A stretch of 5,581 bases of DNA, taken from positions 1 through 5,581 of the forward strand of contig CATPAO010000149.1 in NCBI GenBank assembly GCA_955652025.1, written 5' to 3'. The notes beneath the pieces are model-generated. The model was not told the origin of the DNA. It saw nothing but the letters and a program-made list of their open reading frames with translations, and ran no database searches. This document shows, one piece after another, positions 1-5,581 of this stretch. The number at the start of each line of letters is the position of its first letter. The stretch's first letter is position 1. The position numbers were made by a program, and so were the translations under genes. This DNA comes from Casimicrobiaceae bacterium. GTDB taxonomy: Bacteria; Pseudomonadota; Gammaproteobacteria; Burkholderiales; Casimicrobiaceae.

Positions 1-483
1 CCCGAGGTCAGGCTGCCGCTCGATCAGCCACACCGGCAATGCGATGAGCAGCGCAGCCATGATGAAGTCGACCCAGCGCAGTCGCCCCTCGTGGCGCTGG
101 AAGTACCACGCGAGCATCAGGGGCAGCGCGACTTTCATGAGCTCGGAAGGCTGGAAGCGCCCAATGCCGAAATTGAGCCAGCGCCGCGAGCCGTTGACGA
201 CGGTGCCGCCGAGCGCCACCGCGACGAGCAACAGCACCGACGCCACGTACAGCGGCACCGCGGCGCGCGCGAGCGTTTGCGGCGGAATGTTGGCGAACAG
301 CCACATCAGCGCGATCGCGAAAGCGAAGCTCGCGAGCTGGCTCATGACCCGCGCGACGCTCTGGTCCGCGGCGGAAAACAGCGTGACGATGCCGACGCCG
401 ACGATCGCCAATGCGCAGCCGAACAGCATCCGGTCGACGCAGCGCGTCAGCGCTTCCCAGGCGCGCGCAATCAGACTCAGCAT
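1..483 (-). CDS. rodA: RodA, SEDS peptidoglycan glycosyltransferase (partial, N-terminal 161 residues)
   Basis: RodA polymerises lipid II into glycan strands in the inner membrane, paired with PBP2 (the gene just upstream), for side-wall elongation. Translating from the ATG at 481-483 gives 161 residues before the window edge; the family is usually about 370-380 residues, so over half is missing. Visible hydrophobic segments lie at about 18-37, 48-66, 74-92, 113-127 and 138-154. Diagnostic RodA/SEDS motifs are RRWLNFGIGRFQPSELMK (100-117) and QPDLG at the very end (157-161), matching E. coli RodA AQRWLDLGIVRFQPSE and AQPDLG. The catalytic Asp of the family lies further downstream and cannot be checked. 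The start is the first ATG after an in-frame TAA at 511-513; the ribosome-binding site is weak (GAGCGCGAG just upstream). The identity is very likely; only the C-terminal completeness is unknown. Confidence 0.95.
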   Translation of the reverse strand, partial: MLSLIARAWEALTRCVDRMLFGCALAIVGVGIVTLFSAADQSVARVMSQLASFAFAIALMWLFANIPPQTLARAAVPLYVASVLLLVAVALGGTVVNGSRRWLNFGIGRFQPSELMKVALPLMLAWYFQRHEGRLRWVDFIMAALLIALPVWLIERQPDLG

Positions 484-518
484 GGGAGACTCGCGCTCGG
501 TTTTGCGTCGTTATTGCG

Positions 519-555
519 ACGCCGCCGCCACAGGGCCGCCCCAAGGCGGCGGCGC
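519..555 (-). repeat. GC-rich inverted repeat, inverted relative of the mreD-mrdA repeat
   Basis: The arms GCCGCCGCC (521-529) and GGCGGCGGC (545-553) are perfect complements, extended by a C-G pair at 520/554 and a G-U pair in minus-strand RNA. A competing 6-bp stem exists: GCCGCC (535-540), loop CCAA, GGCGGC (545-550). On the minus strand the core reads CGCCTTGGGGCGGCCC, then TGT, then GGCGGC. The tandem units at 2588-2848 have CGCCTTGGGACGGCCC then GGCGGC on the plus strand, so this looks like a diverged fragment of the same family in opposite orientation. No T-tract follows, so it is not a canonical intrinsic terminator. A role in mRNA stability or processing is possible but not shown. 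Confidence 0.6.
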
Positions 556-565
556 TGAAACCCAC

Positions 566-610
566 CCGTACAAAGTATCGTGCGAGCGAAGCGAGCGAAA
601 CTTTGTGCGG
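566..610 (-). repeat. Inverted repeat (hairpin) downstream of mrdA
   Basis: ACAAAGT (570-576) pairs perfectly with ACTTTGT (600-606). The flanking CCG (566-568) pairs with CGG (608-610) across one mismatch in minus-strand RNA, giving an 11-position stem. The 23-nt loop (577-599) contains a weak inner stem, TCGT with GCGA, and the iterated pattern GCGAGCGAAGCGAGCG. The hairpin begins only 6 nt after the mrdA TAG (617-619). No run of T follows on the minus strand, so it is unlikely to be an intrinsic terminator. Such dyads after a gene inside an operon often act as 3'-end stabilisers or belong to dispersed repeats. Confidence 0.6.
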
Positions 611-616
611 ATTTCA

Positions 617-2590
617 CTAATCGCTTTCATCGTCGCCGGAATGCTCGCCGACGACGGGCGCCGGGCCGGGCGCACTGCCGCCGATCAGGTAATAGTCGAG
701 CACCTTGCGCGCGACCGGTGCCGCCGCCTGTGCGCCGAACCCGCCGTTCTCGACCAGCACCGCGAGTGCGATGCGCGGCTTGTCGGCCGGCGCGTACGCC
801 ATGAACCACGCGTGGTCGCGCAACCGTTCGTCAACCTTGTGCTCGGTGTATTTCTCGCCCTTCAATGAATAGACCTGGGCGGTGCCGGTCTTGCCGCCGC
901 TCGTATAGCCGGCATTCTTGAACGCGGCCGCGCTCGTGCCCTCGCGATTGACGCCGACCAGCGCGTTCTTCACGAAGGCCAGGTACTCGGGCTTGATCGT
1001 GAGCATCGCCGCCGGATCGCGCGCGATGTCGCGCACGTCGCCGGTCTTCAAATTCTGCACCGACTTGACGAGATGCGGCGTATAGCCGACGCCGTTGTTC
1101 GCGACCATTGCGATAGCGTGCGCAAGCTGGATCGGGGTGAACGCGTTGTAACCTTGGCCGATCCCAGCCGAGATCGAGTCGCCGAGATACCATTTGCGAT
1201 GCTCGTCGCGAAAATTCTTGCCAGCAAAGCGCTGCCGCTTCCATTCGCGCGACGGCAGCGTGCCGGTCAGCTCGCCTTCGACGTCGATGCCGGTCTTCTG
1301 CCCGAAGCCCAGCTGCGTCATGAAGCGCGCGGTATCGTCGATGTCGGTCTCGCTCGCGAGAATGTAATAGTACGTGTCGCAGGACACGACGATCGACTTG
1401 TACATGTCGACGCTGCCGTGCCCGCCGGGCTTGTCGTCGCGAAACCGATGCGCCTGGCCGGGAATCTGGAAATAGCCGGGGTCGTAGATCGTTTGCGTCG
1501 GCGTGCGGCGTCCGGAGTTCAACGCCGACAGCGCGAGAAACGGCTTGATCGTCGATCCAGGTGGATACGCGCCGCGCAGCGGCCGATTCAAGAGAGGCTT
1601 GTCGGGCGATTCGTTCAACTCCTGCCAGTTGGCGGGGTCGATGCCGTCGACGAACAGATTCGGGTCGAAACCCGGTTTGGACACGAACGCGAGCACGTCG
1701 CCGGACGTCGGATCGATCGCCACCAATGCGCCGCGCCGATCGCCGAACGCCGTTTCGGCCGCTTGCTGGAGCTTGATGTCGAGCGACAGACGTAAATTGT
1801 TGCCGGGCACCGGCGGCGTCCGCGAGAGCGTGCGCACCGCGCGTCCGTTCGCGTCGACCTCGACCTCCTCCCAACCCGCGGTGCCGTGCAACTCGCGCTC
1901 GTACGACAACTCGACGCCGACCTTGCCGATGTAATCGGAGCCTTTGTAGTTGGCCGTCTCGTCCCATTCGGCGATGCGCTCGACGTCGCGATCGTTGATC
2001 CGGCTGATGTAGCCGATCACGTGCGATGCGACCTCGGCGTACGGGTATTGGCGGAACAGCCGCGCCTTGATCTCGACGCCGGGAAACGCATAGCGATGAA
2101 CGGCGAATCGTGCGACCTCTTCGTCGGACAGGCGCGTGCGAAGCGGCAGGCTCTCGAAGTTCTTCGACTCCTCCATCAACTTCCGGAACCGCTTGCGATC
2201 GCGGTCGCGGACGTCGACGATTCGCGCGAGCGCATCGATCGTCTCGTCCAGGTTCTTGATCCGCGACGGCGTAATTTCCAGCGTGTAGCCGGAATAGCTT
2301 TGCGCGAGCACGATACCATTGCGGTCGGTGACCACACCGCGATTCGGCACGATCGGGACGATCGCGATGCGGTTCGTCTCGGCCAGGGTCTGGAAATGTT
2401 TGTGCTCGATGACCTGCAGATAAAAGAAGCGCGCAAAGAGCCCGGCGAATGCGATGAGAACGAATCCGCCGGCGAGCCCCAGCCGGCGGCGGAAATAAAA
2501 GCGGTCGCGCTCCGCGCTGTTGAAACCCGAGCCCAAGTGAGAGCCGCCGAAGCCGCGATTACGCGAACCGAATAGAGGGCGCCGCATCAT
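617..2590 (-). CDS. mrdA: Penicillin-binding protein 2, elongasome peptidoglycan D,D-transpeptidase
   Basis: PBP2 cross-links new glycan strands made by RodA during side-wall growth and is anchored in the inner membrane with its catalytic domain in the periplasm. The 657-residue product has a basic, glycine-rich cytoplasmic N-terminus (1-37), one membrane segment (about 38-60), a PBP dimerisation/pedestal domain (about 80-250) and a transpeptidase domain (about 285-635). The three active-site motifs are intact: SxxK as S346-TIK349 in YPPGSTIKP, SCD at 403-405 (E. coli PBP2 also has SCD), and KTG at 567-569 in SGGKTGTAQV. Length is slightly above E. coli PBP2 (633); the extra is in the N-terminal region and an acidic tail ending DDESD. 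Two adjacent ATGs (2588-2590 and 2585-2587) could each be the start. Both are served by GTGGGGG, which lies within repeat unit 1; spacing is 4 nt to the first and 7 nt to the second, so the second may be preferred. The first ATG overlaps a mini-ORF stop as ATGA. Confidence 0.97.
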   Translation of the reverse strand: MMRRPLFGSRNRGFGGSHLGSGFNSAERDRFYFRRRLGLAGGFVLIAFAGLFARFFYLQVIEHKHFQTLAETNRIAIVPIVPNRGVVTDRNGIVLAQSYSGYTLEITPSRIKNLDETIDALARIVDVRDRDRKRFRKLMEESKNFESLPLRTRLSDEEVARFAVHRYAFPGVEIKARLFRQYPYAEVASHVIGYISRINDRDVERIAEWDETANYKGSDYIGKVGVELSYERELHGTAGWEEVEVDANGRAVRTLSRTPPVPGNNLRLSLDIKLQQAAETAFGDRRGALVAIDPTSGDVLAFVSKPGFDPNLFVDGIDPANWQELNESPDKPLLNRPLRGAYPPGSTIKPFLALSALNSGRRTPTQTIYDPGYFQIPGQAHRFRDDKPGGHGSVDMYKSIVVSCDTYYYILASETDIDDTARFMTQLGFGQKTGIDVEGELTGTLPSREWKRQRFAGKNFRDEHRKWYLGDSISAGIGQGYNAFTPIQLAHAIAMVANNGVGYTPHLVKSVQNLKTGDVRDIARDPAAMLTIKPEYLAFVKNALVGVNREGTSAAAFKNAGYTSGGKTGTAQVYSLKGEKYTEHKVDERLRDHAWFMAYAPADKPRIALAVLVENGGFGAQAAAPVARKVLDYYLIGGSAPGPAPVVGEHSGDDESD

Positions 2591-2673
2591 TGGACCCCCA
2601 CGCTTGCGGCTCGCGCCGCTGCGCTGCCCCCATAGGGGGAGCTATTCGCGCCTTGGGACGGCCCGGCGGCACT
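2588..2673 (-). repeat. Tandem repeat unit 1 (mrdA-proximal, 86 bp)
   Basis: The unit begins on the plus strand at CATTGGACCCCCACGC and ends at CGGCGGCACT. It differs from unit 3 at only three positions. Internal dyads are GCT-(G)-CCCCC/GGGGG-AGC at 2623-2642 and GCGGC/GCCGC around 2606-2619. Its end overlaps the first mrdA ATG codon, so the repeat supplies the translation-initiation region of mrdA. Confidence 0.95.
2595..2599 (-). promoter_or_regulatory. Repeat-derived G-rich ribosome-binding site of mrdA
   Basis: On the minus strand GTGGGGG precedes TCCA-ATG-ATG. The GGGGG core is 4 nt from the ATG at 2590 and 7 nt from the ATG at 2587. It is not a textbook AGGAGG but is the only purine-rich stretch within reach. 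It belongs to repeat unit 1, and the same sequence precedes the starts of mini-ORFs b and c. Confidence 0.5.
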
Positions 2674-2762
2674 CATTGGACCCCCCCACGCTTGCGGCTC
2701 GCGCCGTTGCACTGCCCCCCATAGGGGGAGCTATTCGCGCCTTGGGACGGCCCGGCGGCACT
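2674..2762 (-). repeat. Tandem repeat unit 2 (middle, 89 bp)
   Basis: Same family as the flanking units, with three extra C residues on the plus strand: two in the C-run at 2681-2687 (7 instead of 5) and one in the C-run at 2715-2720 (6 instead of 5). Relative to unit 1 there are two substitutions besides. The hairpin CCCCC(C)-ATA-GGGGG lies at 2712-2730. Confidence 0.95.
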
Positions 2763-2848
2763 CATTGGACCCCCACGCTTGCGGCTCGCGCCGTTGCGCT
2801 GCCCCCATAGGGGGAGCAATTCGCGCCTTGCGACGGCCCGGCGGCACT
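2763..2848 (-). repeat. Tandem repeat unit 3 (mreD-proximal, 86 bp)
   Basis: Near-identical to unit 1, with ATT replaced by AAT-type changes near 2818 and TTGGGACG changed to TTGCGACG near 2831. The hairpin GCT-(G)-CCCCC-ATA-GGGGG-AGC lies at 2798-2817. It is followed by CAT (2849-2851), the ATG of mini-ORF a, after which similarity to the repeat stops 10 bp before the mreD stop codon. Confidence 0.95.
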
Positions 2849-2861
2849 CATCGCCGGACCT

Positions 2862-3404
2862 TCAACCCTTCGCCGCCGAATGCGTCGGACGCTGCGGATA
2901 TTGCAGCAGCACCGATACGAGCGGCCACAGCAATGCGCCGACGATCGGCGGCACGGCATAGGTCCACCGCGGCAGCGGCGCACCACCGACGATGCGTACA
3001 AGCAGCACGAGCGCCGCGCACAACGCCAGCAGCGCGGCGACTTGCACCGCTTGCTGCCACAGCGGGAAACGCAACACGCGGCGGCGGAAATAGTCGGCCG
3101 CGTACGCCAGCACCGCGTAGGCAAGTGCGTGCTGGCCGAACAGCGTCGCATCGGCGACGTCCATCAGCAGACCGACGAACCACGCGGTACCGACGCCGAC
3201 GTAGCGCGGCTCCTGGATGCACCAGTACAACAGGACGAGCGCCAGAAAATCCGGACGCAGCGCAGCGACGATCGGCGCCGCCGGCCAAATATTGGCGACC
3301 AGGCCGAAAAACAGCGTCAGCAGAATGAACGTCGGCTTGACTGGGCGCAGGATCTCGTCCGGGCCGGCCGGTGTGAACGACGTGACGTTCGGCAGCATTC
3401 TCAT
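2862..3404 (-). CDS. mreD: Rod shape-determining membrane protein MreD
   Basis: MreD is the integral membrane partner of MreC and MreB in the elongasome. The 180-residue product is strongly hydrophobic, with likely membrane segments at about 25-48, 51-64, 70-84, 92-108, 115-139 and 148-168. MreD hallmarks are the stretch RPDFLALVLLYW (50-61) followed by GLLMDVADATLFGQHALAY (78-96), which resembles the conserved central region of the family. E. coli MreD is 162 residues; the extra here is at the N-terminus before the first membrane segment and in a short polar tail. The start ATG at 3402-3404 lies 7 nt after the mreC TGA (3412-3414), which suggests translational coupling. An ATG two codons further in (3396-3398) cannot be excluded, and the ribosome-binding site (GGATGA within the mreC end) is weak. 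Confidence 0.93.
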   Translation of the reverse strand: MRMLPNVTSFTPAGPDEILRPVKPTFILLTLFFGLVANIWPAAPIVAALRPDFLALVLLYWCIQEPRYVGVGTAWFVGLLMDVADATLFGQHALAYAVLAYAADYFRRRVLRFPLWQQAVQVAALLALCAALVLLVRIVGGAPLPRWTYAVPPIVGALLWPLVSVLLQYPQRPTHSAAKG

Positions 3405-3411
3405 CGCTGTT

Positions 3412-4332
3412 TCATCCGCGACGCGTCTTGCCGCGGCCGCCCTTTTTTGCGGCGTCGACCTCGGTGGCCTCCTCGGGACGCGCGGGCAACGCCGCCTCGT
3501 GCCCGAGCACGAGCAAGAACCGGCTGCGATCGACGCCGGCCAACGGCTTGCACGCGATCCGCGCGAACATCTGCCCGGTGTCGCGGTCGATGTCGATCAC
3601 TTCGGCCACCGCGAGGCCCGCCGGATACGTGCCGTCGATCCCGGACGTGACCAGGCGATCGCCGACCTTGACGTCGGCCGATGGCGCCGTGAACCGAAGC
3701 TCCGGCGCCCGTCCGGTTCCATTGCCGAAGAGTACGCTGCGAATGCCGCTGCGCTCGAGCTTCACCGGCACCGCGTGGTCGCGATCGGTCAAAAGCGTGA
3801 CTTCAGCCATCATCGGGTAAGCCCGCGTGACCTGGCCGACGACGCCGCGCTCGTCGATGACGGCGTCACCCGCCTTGACGTTGGCGTCGGTCCCCTTGTT
3901 GACGAAGACCTTCTGCGAAAACGGATCGCGTCCCGTATAAAGAACCTCGACGGCAATGGCGGCGCCCGGATAGCGCCGCGCGACATCGAGCAACGACTTC
4001 AACCGCGCGTTCTCCGCCTCGAGCGACGTCGACGACTGCACGGCCGGTGCGTGCGCGACGAGCTCCTGCGCGAGCCGCGCGTTCTCTTCCGAGAGCTCGT
4101 GCTTGGATGCGAAGTAGCTGCCGACGAATGCGAGCGCCTCGCCCGGCATCTCCACGACACGCTGCAACGGATAGAGCGCGATGCCGACGTACTCGCGGAT
4201 TCCCTCGAGATAGCGGAACCGCGTATCGGCGAACAACAGCGCAATCGACAAAAGCCCGAGCAGCGCGAGCCGCGAGAACGGGCTGGGGCCGCGATGAAAA
4301 AAGGCGGGCGGCTCGACCGGAATGTGGCGCAT
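3412..4332 (-). CDS. mreC: Cell-shape protein MreC
   Basis: MreC is a bitopic inner-membrane protein whose periplasmic domain forms filaments and activates PBP2-RodA. The 306-residue product shows a short cytoplasmic start, one membrane segment (about 21-36), a coiled coil (about 74-118, with SEENARLAQELV and SLEAENARLKSLLDVAR), and a beta-rich MreC domain (about 122-278) including DPFSQKVFVNKGTDANVKAGD (split here: DPFSQKVFVNKG 136-147, then TDANVKAGD) and GVVGQVTRAYPMMAEVTLLT (163-182). A basic tail ends GGRGKTRRG. I chose the ATG at 4330-4332 rather than the TTG directly before it, because AAGGA at 4337-4341 is 4 nt from this ATG but only 1 nt from the TTG. It follows mreB by 52 nt and precedes mreD by 7 nt. 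Confidence 0.96.
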   Translation of the reverse strand: MRHIPVEPPAFFHRGPSPFSRLALLGLLSIALLFADTRFRYLEGIREYVGIALYPLQRVVEMPGEALAFVGSYFASKHELSEENARLAQELVAHAPAVQSSTSLEAENARLKSLLDVARRYPGAAIAVEVLYTGRDPFSQKVFVNKGTDANVKAGDAVIDERGVVGQVTRAYPMMAEVTLLTDRDHAVPVKLERSGIRSVLFGNGTGRAPELRFTAPSADVKVGDRLVTSGIDGTYPAGLAVAEVIDIDRDTGQMFARIACKPLAGVDRSRFLLVLGHEAALPARPEEATEVDAAKKGGRGKTRRG

Positions 4333-4336
4333 CAAT

Positions 4337-4341
4337 TCCTT
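4337..4341 (-). promoter_or_regulatory. Shine-Dalgarno of mreC
   Basis: Minus-strand AAGGA lies 4 nt before the ATG at 4330-4332. It decides that ATG over the adjacent in-frame TTG at 4333-4335. Confidence 0.6.
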
Positions 4342-4344
4342 GCA

Positions 4345-4358
4345 GCCGCACGTGCGGC
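4345..4358. repeat. 14-bp perfect palindrome between mreB and mreC
   Basis: GCCGCACGTGCGGC reads identically on both strands and sits 12 nt before the mreC ATG. In RNA it can form a 5-bp stem with an ACGT loop directly in front of the mreC ribosome-binding site. No T-run follows on the minus strand. It could be a weak attenuation or RNA-processing site, or a protein-binding palindrome. Confidence 0.6.
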
Positions 4359-4384
4359 GTCAACCCCCCGTTCGTATCCTTATC

Positions 4385-5567
<1,183 letters not shown>

Positions 5568-5581
5568 ATGTCGCTAAGCCC
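5568..5581 (+). CDS. Possible start of a divergent gene, perhaps gatC (14 nt only)
   Basis: The plus strand ends with ATG TCG CTA AGC CC, giving MSLS then most likely P, preceded by GAAAGAA as a weak ribosome-binding site. In Burkholderiales the gatCAB genes for Glu-tRNA(Gln)/Asp-tRNA(Asn) amidotransferase commonly lie divergently next to mreB, and GatC proteins often begin with a short M-x-L start of this kind. Four codons cannot identify a gene; this rests on synteny. Confidence 0.35.

Larger units (their letters stand above)
484..616. other. mrdA-rodA intergenic region with two inverted repeats
   Basis: This 133-bp gap separates two genes that normally act as a pair. It contains no convincing ORF and no clear sigma-70 promoter on the minus strand. 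Its content is two inverted repeats, listed separately at 519-555 and 566-610. Neither is followed by a T-run on the minus strand, so read-through from mrdA into rodA is expected. Confidence 0.6.
2587..2851 (-). other. Chain of three overlapping mini-ORFs (29, 30, 29 codons) leading into mrdA
   Basis: Reading from mreD toward mrdA, the repeat array encodes ORF-a (2762-2851, 29 aa), ORF-b (2673-2765, 30 aa) and ORF-c (2587-2676, 29 aa). Every junction is ATGA: the TGA of a overlaps the ATG of b, b overlaps c, and c overlaps the first mrdA ATG at 2590. All three peptides begin MSAAGPSQGAN and end in GVQ; a and c share the end RAASVGVQ, while b differs in its middle because of two indels. ORF-a starts 10 nt after the mreD stop, with GAAGG 7 nt before its ATG; b, c and mrdA each have GTGGGGG about 4 nt before the ATG. 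The peptides are Ala/Gly/Ser-rich and resemble no family I know. They are probably by-products of a repeat compatible with translation, or coupling leaders, rather than functional proteins. That the frames exist is seen directly; that they are translated is not. Confidence 0.4.

Noticed and set aside
8..565. 185-codon minus-strand frame overlapping rodA
   Set aside because: It is out of frame with RodA and Arg/Ala-rich; the correct frame gives clear RodA motifs.
1073..2575. Plus-strand open frames of 240 and 229 codons opposite mrdA
   Set aside because: They are antisense shadows of an intact PBP2 gene, with no ribosome-binding site or recognisable domain.
2798..2817. Intrinsic terminator formed by the CCCCC-ATA-GGGGG hairpin
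   Set aside because: No T-run follows on the minus strand in any of the three copies, and mrdA and rodA must be transcribed from upstream.
2588..2848. CRISPR array
   Set aside because: The units are 86-89 bp, abut directly and have no unique spacers.
2762..3151. 129-codon minus-strand frame ending with mini-ORF a
   Set aside because: Most of it is an out-of-frame reading of mreD. Only its last 29 codons coincide with the repeat mini-ORF.

Overview
This window holds the rod-shape / cell-elongation (mre) operon of a high-GC beta-proteobacterium. The protein sequences and gene order look like Burkholderiaceae (Burkholderia, Paraburkholderia or Caballeronia type). That placement rests on my recall of family sequences and on the dispersed repeats present; no search was run.

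All the main genes read on the minus strand, so transcription runs from high to low coordinates. From right to left they are mreB (4385-5428, actin-like filament protein), mreC (3412-4332, periplasmic scaffold), mreD (2862-3404, membrane protein), mrdA (617-2590, penicillin-binding protein 2, the elongasome transpeptidase) and rodA (1-483, SEDS glycosyltransferase, cut by the window edge after 161 codons). Together they form the elongasome: MreB filaments under the membrane, MreC and MreD linking across it, and the RodA-PBP2 pair making side-wall peptidoglycan. MreC-MreD spacing is 7 nt and mreB-mreC spacing is 52 nt, as expected for one operon.

Two gaps are unusual. The mreD-mrdA gap (2591-2861) is filled almost completely by three near-identical tandem units of 86, 89 and 86 bp. 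Read on the minus strand, each unit is a mini-ORF of 29 or 30 codons. Each mini-ORF's stop overlaps the next start as ATGA, and the last one overlaps the first ATG of mrdA, so the repeat also supplies the G-rich sequence just upstream of mrdA. The mrdA-rodA gap (484-616) holds two long inverted repeats, one of which contains a short inverted relative of the tandem unit.

The right end (5429-5567) is a divergent intergenic region that probably carries the mre promoter. At the extreme edge (5568-5581) there are a few codons of a plus-strand gene that could be gatC, judged by usual Burkholderiales synteny only. The genes themselves are ordinary core genes. The repeat-borne chain of mini-ORFs in front of mrdA is the feature most worth a second look.
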